Below the pieces are notes generated by a model that worked only from the letters and a program-made list of their open reading frames with translations, made no database searches and had not been told where the DNA came from. A stretch of 64,000 nucleotides of DNA from Clostridia bacterium. GTDB lineage: Bacteria > Bacillota > Clostridia > Christensenellales > Aristaeellaceae. Both the position numbers and the translations under genes were made by a program. The stretch is from the NCBI GenBank assembly GCA_017404985.1, contig JAFRBK010000048.1, positions 1 through 64,000 on the forward strand, given 5' to 3'. Positions 51,382-60,221 of the stretch are shown in pieces (within the stretch, counting starts at the first letter, position 1; every line of letters starts with the position of its first letter).

Positions 51382-52881
51382 TTATAGCGCTTCATAGGCA
51401 AGCAGTGGAATGCCTAAATGCGGATGGGACAACCCGAATTTGAGCTGGAAACCGACCTTCGCCGTGTGTCCCGCAACGCCCAATCCATTGGAGATGATGC
51501 CGCCGATCATATAGTTGGTTGGTACCTGTCCGGCAATAAAATGCATGAACTTCGCCGGGGATCCGATCGTGTTCCATAATTTGTTTTTGTTGTCCGTCGG
51601 TTTGTCAATGTTCTGGTCATACTGGAAATTGTTCAGATTCAGGTTCAGATGGTTGTTGATCGCCAGGATCTTGTTATATCCTGCGATTCCGTGTTTCATA
51701 TAGTCGTTAACAATATCCGCAAATTTCACCTTGTCCTGTCCCGGCTGTCCGTTCTTAATGTCAACTGTGAAAGCTTTCCCGAGTGCTCCGTTGATGATTG
51801 TATCCCAGGTGTCTTTTCCGGCCTTAATCGTGTCCCAGAAAGCCTTCCCGTCGCTCTTTCCGAAGTTGTTCGTTCGGATCATCTGGTAGATTCCATTGCT
51901 GATCTTCACGTAATTCTTGATAACCTTGGTAATCTTTTCCGCCGTATTCTCGGATGCCTTAAATACTTCTACGCCGCCTTTCTTGAGATTGGGGAAGAAG
52001 TTTTTCCAGAATGCGCCCTTGGCTCCTGATTTCATCAGATTGCCGAGATTCTGCGCAAACGACACAATGCCGGCCACGAGGCTCAGTATTTCCGAAGCAA
52101 ATTCGATGGCTTGGAAAGCGGTTGCTGCCTCATACTGTCCCTGTCGCCTGAGCCAGGAAGCAAAATCTGTTTCGGAAGAAATCTTGTTGTTTGCTGACAT
52201 ATGCAACACATGGTCGCTCGAGAAGGTTTGCATATACTGCGATATCTTCCCGGCCGCGTTATACACCGCGACGGCGGCCGCCAGTGCCGCAGCAATGACG
52301 ACCAGCCAGGCGCCGTCTGTGACGATTACCAGCACAATATCAAGAATCACAACTGCTATGGTAATCACAATGGCCACAATAGCATCGATCAGTTCCGCAC
52401 CACCTTTGAAATGATACCAGTCGCTAACCTCATTCATGATGTGCTTGAAGTAGGCCTTCAAATCCTTCAGGAACCCGCGGATCGCATCGTGCAGATCGCC
52501 CAGGCCGATAAAATCGCAAAAAGCTTCAAACGCCTTTTCCCATATGGAAGGATCCTTGATATTCCACCGTTTCTTGAAGCTGCCCATCAGAGAACTGATT
52601 CTGCCGGTCAGCCGCTTTTCCGCCGTCTTCACCGTATCCTTGAACTGGTCCACCCGATTCGCATAGTGGTTCAGCTTGTCGGCCTTCTGCCGCAGCCGGT
52701 CCGCCTTCACACGAACCCTGTCATAGGCTGTATTGATGTTCCCGGTATGCTTTCCCGAATACCCGCTGATCTTGTTCTTGATCTTATTGTTCAGGTCACC
52801 GGCATAGTTGTTGGCCTCTTTCGCCGCGTTTCTCGCTTCCTTTGCCAGATCAGTCAGCTTGCCGAAATCAAATTTGACCAT
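51382..52881 (-). CDS. Candidate T7SS effector with membrane-inserting middle
   Basis: A 499-residue protein without a signal peptide. Residues 1-115 are helical and charged, like the N-terminal targeting region of LXG/WXG-type T7SS substrates (EANNYAGDLNNKIKNKISGY, RQKADKLNHYANRVDQFKDT). A hydrophobic middle (about 163-207) can form two membrane spans, and a further weakly hydrophobic region lies at 255-285. The C-terminal 200 residues match no family I know and end in a Gly/His-rich FGLSHPHLGIPLLAYEAL. The gene follows two typical LXG-partner genes, so it is probably exported and may act on membranes. No dedicated immunity gene follows; the next gene is a TPR protein. Confidence 0.6.
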   Translation of the reverse strand: MVKFDFGKLTDLAKEARNAAKEANNYAGDLNNKIKNKISGYSGKHTGNINTAYDRVRVKADRLRQKADKLNHYANRVDQFKDTVKTAEKRLTGRISSLMGSFKKRWNIKDPSIWEKAFEAFCDFIGLGDLHDAIRGFLKDLKAYFKHIMNEVSDWYHFKGGAELIDAIVAIVITIAVVILDIVLVIVTDGAWLVVIAAALAAAVAVYNAAGKISQYMQTFSSDHVLHMSANNKISSETDFASWLRRQGQYEAATAFQAIEFASEILSLVAGIVSFAQNLGNLMKSGAKGAFWKNFFPNLKKGGVEVFKASENTAEKITKVIKNYVKISNGIYQMIRTNNFGKSDGKAFWDTIKAGKDTWDTIINGALGKAFTVDIKNGQPGQDKVKFADIVNDYMKHGIAGYNKILAINNHLNLNLNNFQYDQNIDKPTDNKNKLWNTIGSPAKFMHFIAGQVPTNYMIGGIISNGLGVAGHTAKVGFQLKFGLSHPHLGIPLLAYEAL

Positions 52882-52925
52882 CTGTCTTTCTTCCTCCTCT
52901 CCGGTATGGATTTCGCCCTGGCTGG

Positions 52926-53339
52926 TCAGCAGCGAGCGTTATCTGCCGCAACCCTCTCCTGATATTTCGCGTTCTGGTACTTGCGCCACATCTCATCCTG
53001 CTTGTTCTGCGCGTCGCTGATCTGGTTGTTGAGGCTCCGGATTTCTGCCTGAATCGACCGGTGGGCTGTGTTCAGGTCTGAATCTCCCAGTACTTCCTTT
53101 TCCTTCATGGCTTCCAGCGCGCTGTACAGCGCATTGAAGGCGTTGTCGCCGGAAAGGGCTTTGGCGTGGTTCCCAAGCGCCCTGTCGATCTTTTTGTTAT
53201 AGTCGTTCGGATCGCCGGACACCGGATTCCTTCCGAATTCCTTTTCGATTTTTTCCAGCTCGCTTCTTTTGTTCTTCAGGTCTTTTACCTGGTTTTTGTA
53301 CTTGCAGTACTGATTGTAGTAATATCTGCTGCTGGCCAT
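52926..53339 (-). CDS. Small coiled-coil T7SS partner (DUF5082-like)
   Basis: A 137-residue helical protein starting MASSRYYYNQYCKYKNQVKD, with a long coiled coil (residues 10-40) and another near the C-terminus (AEIRSLNNQISDAQNKQDEM). The layout matches small helical proteins that accompany LXG effectors and help target them. The start at 53339 has GAGGTGG 7 bases upstream. It is directly upstream of the effector candidate, its likely partner. Confidence 0.7.
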   Translation of the reverse strand: MASSRYYYNQYCKYKNQVKDLKNKRSELEKIEKEFGRNPVSGDPNDYNKKIDRALGNHAKALSGDNAFNALYSALEAMKEKEVLGDSDLNTAHRSIQAEIRSLNNQISDAQNKQDEMWRKYQNAKYQERVAADNARC

Positions 53340-53368
53340 ATTCTGCCACCTCATTCATCCGGTCGGGT

Positions 53369-53656
53369 TCATTCGGACTGCTTTCTTAATTCTTCGGCCG
53401 CTTTTTCCAGCTGAACGCTGAATGCAAATTGTTCATCATCCTGATAGCCGATGGAGAAAACCCTTGTAATCTGGCTGTGGTTGAACAGATAGGTTCTCTC
53501 ACTTCCCATATATCCTTCCGGATAGGGAATGCCGACATAATCCCAGACGTTTTCCGTTTCCGCTTCCTGCTGCAGGAAACCGATAATCATCAGCCTCTTG
53601 GTATTGTCCCCAATGAGCACCACGCTTCCGACCGGTAACATGCCTTCCAGTTTCAT
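53369..53656 (-). CDS. DUF4176 protein, T7SS-associated
   Basis: A 95-residue soluble protein with the DUF4176 signature: MLPVGSVVLIGDNTKRLMII then DYVGIPYPEGYMGSERTYLF and HSQITRVFSIGYQDDEQ. Such proteins are commonly encoded next to LXG effectors in Bacillota; their exact role is unknown. AAGGAG precedes the ATG. The gene lies between the 23-residue-repeat WXG protein and the coiled-coil partner. Confidence 0.88.
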   Translation of the reverse strand: MKLEGMLPVGSVVLIGDNTKRLMIIGFLQQEAETENVWDYVGIPYPEGYMGSERTYLFNHSQITRVFSIGYQDDEQFAFSVQLEKAAEELRKQSE

Positions 53657-53682
53657 CGCTTTTTATCTCCTTTGCAATTTTA

Positions 53683-55284
53683 TTATACTACAGAAGCCAG
53701 GGAATCTGCCGTGCAGGGGAACTGCAGCGTGCTGAAATCAAACTGCCCCGCACCGGCCGACCACTGGGTCACCACATTGGAAATGTTGGCGCTTGCCGCG
53801 GCATCCATGCTTCCCGCCACCAGCGCGCTGGTGGTCTCCGGTGTCACTGCCGGCGTACCCGCGTTGATGACGATTGTCGTCCCGCTTACGGCCTGGCTGG
53901 TCGCGCTGACGGCAATCACGGAAGCCGCCCCCGTCTGCTCTGCGGCAATCCTGCATACGCATACTTCCAGCGACCGCTGGTTGCCCGCCGCCGCCAGATC
54001 GCTCATCACGGCAACCACTTTCTGGCTAGGCACGGTGCCGATATCGATCCCGGCTGAAATGATGCCCGCCGTGCTGTTGACAGCGCCGACGCCGGTCTGA
54101 ACAGTCAGCACGCACCTGGCGCCGTCCCCGGTCGGCATGTTTCCGATGCTTAGCTGAATGGGGTTCGTGACCGGTTGGGCCGCCATACCCACCGCATCCC
54201 GGACCAGCCCCAGCGTGTTCTTTTCCATGCCGGTATCGATCCAGTTAATCGGCGTTCCGGAGGAGGCTTCGCCCGGCGCCCGCCCGTACATATACTGGAA
54301 CACGCCGTCCCCGATCACGGAAACCAGGGTCTGCCGCAGTGCCGGATCCAGCTCCCCGTGGATATTGCTGATCACAGCTTCGCCGATCAGGGCCGCTGTT
54401 TCAGCGTCGGTTCTCCCCTGTGCCAGGCTGTCAATCACAATCTGGTTGATCTGGGTTGCCATCAGCGTATTCTTCACCTGCTGCAGCCCCGGTGCCGCCG
54501 CCGAGTAATCAAGCAGAAACTGCAGCATCTGTCCCAGCGCGGAGGTCTCCATCGGGCGGAGCGCCATCGGCACATAGCTCAGGTCCGGAACCTTCATTTC
54601 CCCGATGGTCGAGGACAGCTGTGCGCGCCTCGCCAGCTCAATGTAGCTGATATTGGCCTGCACCGCGTCTCCGATTACCGAGCTGAGCACAGCCCGTTGT
54701 GTCAGATTGCGGTAGGTCAGGTTGACCATTCTCGCAGAGGGAATGCAGCTGGACAGCACAGGCTTCGGCTGCATGGTCTGGTATGCCAGATTCGGCTGGT
54801 ACGCCTTTCCGATTGTCGATACCAGCACAGGCCTTGCCGGCAGCTTGGGATACGCCAGGTTCGGCACGTAGGCATCCTTGATTGTGGAATACAGCACTGG
54901 CTTCGGTTTCAGCTGTTTGTAGTCGGCTTTCCCGCCGCCGGAATCCTTGGATCCCTTTTGCTGGTTGTGCTGTGCTTCCAGCAGCTGCTGGTTCAGGGAA
55001 TCGTCCGCAACATAGAAGCTGTCGTAAACGACTTCCTTCAGCGCGTCTGCAATCTGGGTCAGGGCGTCGCCGATATCCTCCACCTGGGAAAAGATATTGT
55101 CGAACTGGTCCCTGTACTCGTTGCAGGCTTCGCCGTTCCATGCGCCTTTGATCGCGTTGTGGATCCCGCGGATCTCCAGGCCGATATCCGTGAACCGCTG
55201 CTTCTTTTCGGCAAAGGTTTCCCATACCTGCATCACGCCCGCGTTATCGATCCGTTCCAGGCTTTTGATCGTGTTGTCCGCCAT
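53683..55284 (-). CDS. WXG-domain protein with six 23-residue repeats
   Basis: A 533-residue protein with no signal peptide. Residues 1-90 are a WXG-type helical hairpin with Trp-Asn-Gly at 49-51 (IKGAWNGEACNEYRDQF). From residue 128, six repeats follow with an exact period of 23 residues (starts at 128, 151, 174, 197, 220, 243), consensus (R/K)-P-V-L-x-S-T-I-G-x-A-x-x-x-N-L-x-Y. After that come a helical region and a C-terminal part rich in Ala, Thr, Val and Ser of unknown fold (about 380-533). Its place right after the EssC gene suggests a secreted T7SS substrate or an outer structural part. No enzyme motif is visible. Confidence 0.75.
   Translation of the reverse strand: MADNTIKSLERIDNAGVMQVWETFAEKKQRFTDIGLEIRGIHNAIKGAWNGEACNEYRDQFDNIFSQVEDIGDALTQIADALKEVVYDSFYVADDSLNQQLLEAQHNQQKGSKDSGGGKADYKQLKPKPVLYSTIKDAYVPNLAYPKLPARPVLVSTIGKAYQPNLAYQTMQPKPVLSSCIPSARMVNLTYRNLTQRAVLSSVIGDAVQANISYIELARRAQLSSTIGEMKVPDLSYVPMALRPMETSALGQMLQFLLDYSAAAPGLQQVKNTLMATQINQIVIDSLAQGRTDAETAALIGEAVISNIHGELDPALRQTLVSVIGDGVFQYMYGRAPGEASSGTPINWIDTGMEKNTLGLVRDAVGMAAQPVTNPIQLSIGNMPTGDGARCVLTVQTGVGAVNSTAGIISAGIDIGTVPSQKVVAVMSDLAAAGNQRSLEVCVCRIAAEQTGAASVIAVSATSQAVSGTTIVINAGTPAVTPETTSALVAGSMDAAASANISNVVTQWSAGAGQFDFSTLQFPCTADSLASVV
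54535..54903. repeat. Coding repeat, 69-base period, six copies
   Basis: DNA encoding the six 23-residue repeats of the WXG protein. The copies have diverged in sequence but keep an exact length. Confidence 0.8.
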
Positions 55285-55303
55285 GTGGCATCCCCCCTTT
55301 TCC

Positions 55304-58300
55304 TTATTCCTGATCAGTCAGCACGCGAATATGTTTGAGTTCTTCTTCAAAGTGCCAGTAAGCATCGCCGGCCACGAACGGCCTGCGCAGGGAGCGCTGA
55401 ATCTGCAGCGTCAGTTCAGACATCTTCAGGTTCGTCAGATAGTCGAAGTACAGATAGGTTCCGAGGGTGCCGATGTGGCGCGTCAGGTCATTGCCGGAAA
55501 GCATGGTCGCCTTCGCGTTCGGATAATCCACCCACAGAATGCAGCACTTGCATCCTTCGAACTGCGCGATGATATCGTAGATCTTCGGATAGGTTTCCTT
55601 GTCCTCCGACGCCAGTTTGACCGCCTGATCGTCGCTGACGATCAGCAGCTTCAGCGGCCATTTCGCTGCCATCTCGTTCCGTTCTTCCACATCCTCTGTG
55701 TCATACAGCAGGCGCTGCCGCTCCTCCATCTCCTCATGCAGTTCGGAAATGGCCAGTTTCATCGCGCCCGTGTCGGTAATATATTCGTGCACGAACGATA
55801 CGTCGCGCAGCGCTGCCAGGCGCTTTCTCCTTCCGTCCAGAATCACTGCTTCCACCGGCGCGGCCATGATATTGTTCTGCAGCTGGGTCACGATGGACCG
55901 CACAGCCGCATACTTGCTGCTTCCGGCCCGCCCGTTCACGATCAGGCTGGGCGTCTGGTCCAGCGCAACGCTGATATATTCGACTGTTTCGTATTCCATG
56001 CCGAGGATAACCCTGTACGGCGCCCGGAACAGGGCGGGATTTTTCCGCATCTGGTCCTGCAGCGACAGGTCCTTGGGCACATACGGAATGGGTGCCGCCT
56101 GGGTCACCGCGTTCTGGTTCCGTTCCGCGAGCGCTTCCTGCAGCAGGGCCATCCGGTCTTTTTCCGATGCGGCCCGGTGCGTCAGGGCGAACTGTGCTTC
56201 CACTACCCGTTTTTCCAGCTGCACCAGGGCGCGGCCGGGATAGTTGTAGGGCTGCATGTTCCGGACGTTCATCTGGTTTTGGTATTCGCTTTCGTCATTG
56301 CAGGTCAGGCAGATCTTGTTGACGAAGTTGCTGCTCATCCGGTAGGTCAGGTTGTTGGAGGCGCTCCCGGTCACCAGCATGGAAATGCCGACACTCAGGC
56401 CTTCCCGGGAGAGCATCTGGATCGTATCGTCGTACTGCTCATAGTATTCCCGGAATCCGGCGATGTTGTCAATCACCAGCACGATCAGCGGAAGCTTGCC
56501 CTCGTTCAGGTCCAGATACGCGTCATACGTGCCGACATTCTTCTGCATGAACAGGTTCTTCCGTTCCGCAATGGTCCGCTCCAGCAGCCGGAGCAGATTC
56601 TTGATCCTGTCTTCGTCGTTGACGCCGACCACGCCGCCCACGTAGCAGCTGTCCTCAAACACATGCATGGCCAGCGTTCCGCAGTCAATAACGTAGAAAT
56701 TCACTTCGTCGGATCTGTACCGCCGGATGGCGTCGAACATGATGCTCTGCAGCATGTTCGTTTTGCCCATTTGGGAAGCGCCGATGGCGAAGGTATTCCC
56801 GGTGGTCAGGTTGATGCTGTAACTGCCCTGGTACTGGTTTTCCGGGTCGTCGTACATGGCCACGGTCACAACGATTTCCTTCCCGTTTCCGGCAATCGGC
56901 TTCAGTTCGTCCAGGGCCACTTCCTGAACCAGCGGCTGCAGCACGATGCTCGGTAGCGGGTCAATCCCCGATTCCTTGCAGTAGGAAGTCACATACTTCA
57001 CCAGGGCATCCAGCTGGGTATCCGGCTTGGTTCCGTCCTCTTTGGCTCCGGACGCCTTCTGCTCATAGATCAGCGTGGGTTTCCCCCACATGTTCAGCTC
57101 ATGGATCTTGTAGGGATCCTTCGCGCTCGGATCGATGTTGGGAACGCTCCCGCCGCTGTACGCGCTCTGGAAGAGCTCAAAGAGCTCGTTGTTGCCAACC
57201 TGCAGGTAGGCGCGTCCCGGTTCCCGGATCTCCGCAGCCAGCGGAGTCTTAATCATGTCCTGGCTGTCTTCCTTGGTCTGCACCTTCAGGCACAGTTTAA
57301 ACCGGCTGTTGCTCCAGATCTGCCCGTCGACGACGCCGCTGGGTTTCTGGGTGGCAAGAATCAGATGGACGCCGAGGCTTCGGCCGATACGGGCCGTACT
57401 GATCAGTTCCTTCATGAATTCGGGCTGTTCAGCCTTCAGTTCGGCAAATTCATCCACCACGATGATCAGGTGGGGCAGCGGAGCGGGAACATTCTGGGGT
57501 TTCGCTTTGTAAATCTTGATGTAGTCGTCGATTTTGTTTACGTTGACTTCGGCGAACAGGCGCTTCCGGCGCTCAAGCTCCGCCTTGATCGATTTCAGCG
57601 AGCGTTCAATTTCCCGCCCATCGATATCGGTGATGCTGCCCGCCAGGTGCGGCATGCCCCGGAACTGGTTCGCCATGCCGCCGCCCTTGAAGTCAATCAG
57701 CAGGAAGGTAACTTCATAAGGATGGAAGAAGACGCACATATTGATAATATAGGTCTGCAGGATTTCCGATTTTCCGGAGCCTGTCGTACCGGCAACCAGG
57801 CCGTGCGGGCCGTGCGCTTTCTCATGCAGGTCCAGGCTGACCACCGCGTTTTTGGCCCGGACGCCCAGCGGCACGCTCATGCTCTTGACGATGTTCGATT
57901 TATGCCAGTTCTCCTGCAGGGGCAGGTCTGATGCGCGCTTGATATGGAGCATATCGTACAGTGTGATGCTCTTGACCATTTCGTTGGCCAGGTTGGATTC
58001 CACCACATGGACCTTGCACAGCTTGCGGACAATCTCGTGCATCCGGTCTTCCATGATCATCGGATAGGTAAACGGGTTCACATTGCCGCCGTCCATGGTG
58101 AACAACAGGCTGCCTTCGCTCGCTTTCTTGTCCAGCCGGATCAGCTGCGAGCACCCTCTCGGAATCCGCTCCGCGTTTTCATCCATGAAAATGAAACGGA
58201 CGCCCAGGGCGGCGCAGCGCTCGAAGTACTGGGAAACCGGATGGTTCCGGACAATATCCACGCGGAACACAAAGATCACGAAGTATTCCGGCCAGATCAC

Positions 58301-59920
58301 GGTTTTGCCTTCGCTCAGGGAGGATTCCCTGTCAGACAGAATCCGGTACAGCACTTCCAGATGGAACTTGGTGCTTTCCGGGTCGCAGAGAATGTTCCGG
58401 AACGTGTTGCTTTCGCTGTCAAAGCAGTTCCGCAGCCAGCGGGTCCAGGCAAACTGTTCCTGGTCCTCCTCGCCGATAACGTAGTAAATTTTCAGCTCCT
58501 TGTAGTACTGGCGGATGGTCAGGTCGGCAGTCATCGTTTTCAGCATTTCATAGAGCCAGCGCCGTTTGCCCACGATGCCGACGGCGTTGGCGTCGTTCAG
58601 CCGGGCAACGATCGGCGCATCCTCCAGATGGCTGTATTTTTCCACGACTTCCTGGGCTTTGTCCTGCAGATCGTCGTCCGCGTCCTGGTACTCCGGAATC
58701 TCCGCCTTGACGGTGATGGCAGCCGGCCTTCTCCCGGTTCCCAGCCGCACATCCAGAAAATCGATGTCGTCGGGAGCCCGGTCAAACAGCCCGTTCTCAA
58801 AGTTCTGGACGATATGGATGTTGTCGTCGCTGGACCGGTAGATCCGGTCCAGGATTCTCATCTCATCCTGGCGGCGCAGCGTAATCTCCTGAATCTTCTT
58901 TTCAATATAGTCATAGTAGCGCTTCCGCCGCTCCGTTTCATCCAGTGCCGCATACTTCTTGCTTTCCTTCCGGCTCAGGAACATCACCAGAATGGACGCG
59001 CCCATGCTGGCGCCGGTATACAGCAGCATGCCTGCCGCGCTCGCGCCGCCCATCATTCCCCGCATGGCCAGCATGGCCACCAGCATCGTGGCAGCCGGCA
59101 GAACCTTCAGCACAAAATTCTCCCGGTCCGGCTTCTGGGGCTGCTTGGGCATCTGAATCACGATTTCGTCCGTTTTAACCTGATGTTGAATTCGGGTTGA
59201 CCGGACGAACACCGGATACTGCAGCGCGCTGGTGGATTCCAGAATCACATGGGACTGCATCCCCTTGCAAACCGGCTGCACTTCAGACGGCATATAGAAG
59301 CATTGGTTCTGGTAAAAAACCCGGATGTCCCCGATCGTCAGGAAGTCATTGTTCCGTAGCAAGCCTGTCCCGTTCAGCTGGGTCTCATTGAGGTAGACCT
59401 GGGCGCGCCCTGTTTTTTTCTCCACCCGCCAGTTGCTTCCGGTCCGGTTCAGATGAACCTGCATGTCCGCCGTGACCGGTGTATTGATCCGGATGCTGCA
59501 CCCACTCATCCCGCCGATGTCCAGCGCGCTTGCCGTGTCCGGATTGGCGCAGAAATCATACCGGATGCCCTTGATGGCATATCGTTCTTCCGCACTGACG
59601 GAAAGCTGTTCCTCCAGTTTCCCGGCCGAGGAAATGCACAGGCTCAGGCAAAGTCCGTTCCGGACGGCAATGTCGTCGCACGGCGTCGGTTGCCCGGCAT
59701 CGGTCCGGAAAGCCCGAACCTGTTCAGCGGAGGCATAATGCCATTCACCGTTGCCGAAATAGAACGCCAGCTCCATCTGGTCCGCCACGCCGCTCAGTTT
59801 GATATCGCACTCAGCGGAAGAACCAATCCGCAGCGGGCTGGGAGTCGTATCGTCCAGATGGACGCACCAGAAGCTGGAGCGGCTTCTGATCAGCATCCGA
59901 TAATATTGATTCGCGGTCAT
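55304..59920 (-). CDS. essC: EssC-like FtsK/SpoIIIE ATPase of type VII secretion
   Basis: A 1538-residue membrane motor. Two FHA-like domains lie at the N-terminus (about 25-95 and 112-205), then membrane spans (about 268-315). The first ATPase module has Walker A GTTGSGKS (711-718) and Walker B IIVVDEF (Asp823, Glu824). The second has GASQMGKT (1047-1054) with Asp-Asn (1151-1152) where Asp-Glu is usual. The third has a broken P-loop, GRAGSSKY (1330-1337). In EssC proteins the first module is usually the degenerate, controlled one and substrate peptides bind the last; here the first looks fully active. It powers export of WXG-type substrates. The gene order YukD-EssC-WXG is typical of T7SSb. 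Confidence 0.93.
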   Translation of the reverse strand: MTANQYYRMLIRSRSSFWCVHLDDTTPSPLRIGSSAECDIKLSGVADQMELAFYFGNGEWHYASAEQVRAFRTDAGQPTPCDDIAVRNGLCLSLCISSAGKLEEQLSVSAEERYAIKGIRYDFCANPDTASALDIGGMSGCSIRINTPVTADMQVHLNRTGSNWRVEKKTGRAQVYLNETQLNGTGLLRNNDFLTIGDIRVFYQNQCFYMPSEVQPVCKGMQSHVILESTSALQYPVFVRSTRIQHQVKTDEIVIQMPKQPQKPDRENFVLKVLPAATMLVAMLAMRGMMGGASAAGMLLYTGASMGASILVMFLSRKESKKYAALDETERRKRYYDYIEKKIQEITLRRQDEMRILDRIYRSSDDNIHIVQNFENGLFDRAPDDIDFLDVRLGTGRRPAAITVKAEIPEYQDADDDLQDKAQEVVEKYSHLEDAPIVARLNDANAVGIVGKRRWLYEMLKTMTADLTIRQYYKELKIYYVIGEEDQEQFAWTRWLRNCFDSESNTFRNILCDPESTKFHLEVLYRILSDRESSLSEGKTVIWPEYFVIFVFRVDIVRNHPVSQYFERCAALGVRFIFMDENAERIPRGCSQLIRLDKKASEGSLLFTMDGGNVNPFTYPMIMEDRMHEIVRKLCKVHVVESNLANEMVKSITLYDMLHIKRASDLPLQENWHKSNIVKSMSVPLGVRAKNAVVSLDLHEKAHGPHGLVAGTTGSGKSEILQTYIINMCVFFHPYEVTFLLIDFKGGGMANQFRGMPHLAGSITDIDGREIERSLKSIKAELERRKRLFAEVNVNKIDDYIKIYKAKPQNVPAPLPHLIIVVDEFAELKAEQPEFMKELISTARIGRSLGVHLILATQKPSGVVDGQIWSNSRFKLCLKVQTKEDSQDMIKTPLAAEIREPGRAYLQVGNNELFELFQSAYSGGSVPNIDPSAKDPYKIHELNMWGKPTLIYEQKASGAKEDGTKPDTQLDALVKYVTSYCKESGIDPLPSIVLQPLVQEVALDELKPIAGNGKEIVVTVAMYDDPENQYQGSYSINLTTGNTFAIGASQMGKTNMLQSIMFDAIRRYRSDEVNFYVIDCGTLAMHVFEDSCYVGGVVGVNDEDRIKNLLRLLERTIAERKNLFMQKNVGTYDAYLDLNEGKLPLIVLVIDNIAGFREYYEQYDDTIQMLSREGLSVGISMLVTGSASNNLTYRMSSNFVNKICLTCNDESEYQNQMNVRNMQPYNYPGRALVQLEKRVVEAQFALTHRAASEKDRMALLQEALAERNQNAVTQAAPIPYVPKDLSLQDQMRKNPALFRAPYRVILGMEYETVEYISVALDQTPSLIVNGRAGSSKYAAVRSIVTQLQNNIMAAPVEAVILDGRRKRLAALRDVSFVHEYITDTGAMKLAISELHEEMEERQRLLYDTEDVEERNEMAAKWPLKLLIVSDDQAVKLASEDKETYPKIYDIIAQFEGCKCCILWVDYPNAKATMLSGNDLTRHIGTLGTYLYFDYLTNLKMSELTLQIQRSLRRPFVAGDAYWHFEEELKHIRVLTDQE

Positions 59921-59948
59921 CAGGTTTCACCTCATCCTCTGCTGCTTT

Positions 59949-60200
59949 TCACCGGGGATCGAAAAAGATTCTGGTTCCGTTGCTCATGCCCAGTTCTTCC
60001 AGCGTTTCCTCTCCGGAAATGAGCATAATCGGATCCTCTGCCCTCAGGTACATCTCGTCCGGATTGTTCAGATTGATCGGCAGCCGGTAGGCTGCAGTCA
60101 GAGCCCGGACCAGTTCGTTCCCTGACAGTGTCATCGGCAGCTGCAGGTCGCTGGCCGTTCCTTTCACGTTGTCATGGAATTCCACCATGCAAAAATCCAC
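59949..60200 (-). CDS. yukD: YukD/EsaB-like ubiquitin-fold protein
   Basis: An 83-residue small protein with a ubiquitin-like sequence plan: MVEFHDNVKGTASDLQLPMT, LSGNELVRALTAAYRLPINL, LISGEETLEELGMSNGTRIF. YukD/EsaB is a conserved T7SSb part that binds the machinery and controls assembly; it is not conjugated like ubiquitin. The start is GTG at 60200 with GGGGAGG 9 bases upstream; an ATG four codons later is possible. It ends 28 bases before the EssC start codon, so it is in the same operon. Confidence 0.85.
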   Translation of the reverse strand: MDFCMVEFHDNVKGTASDLQLPMTLSGNELVRALTAAYRLPINLNNPDEMYLRAEDPIMLISGEETLEELGMSNGTRIFFDPR

Positions 60201-60221
60201 TGTGTTCTTCCTCCCCTGCTG

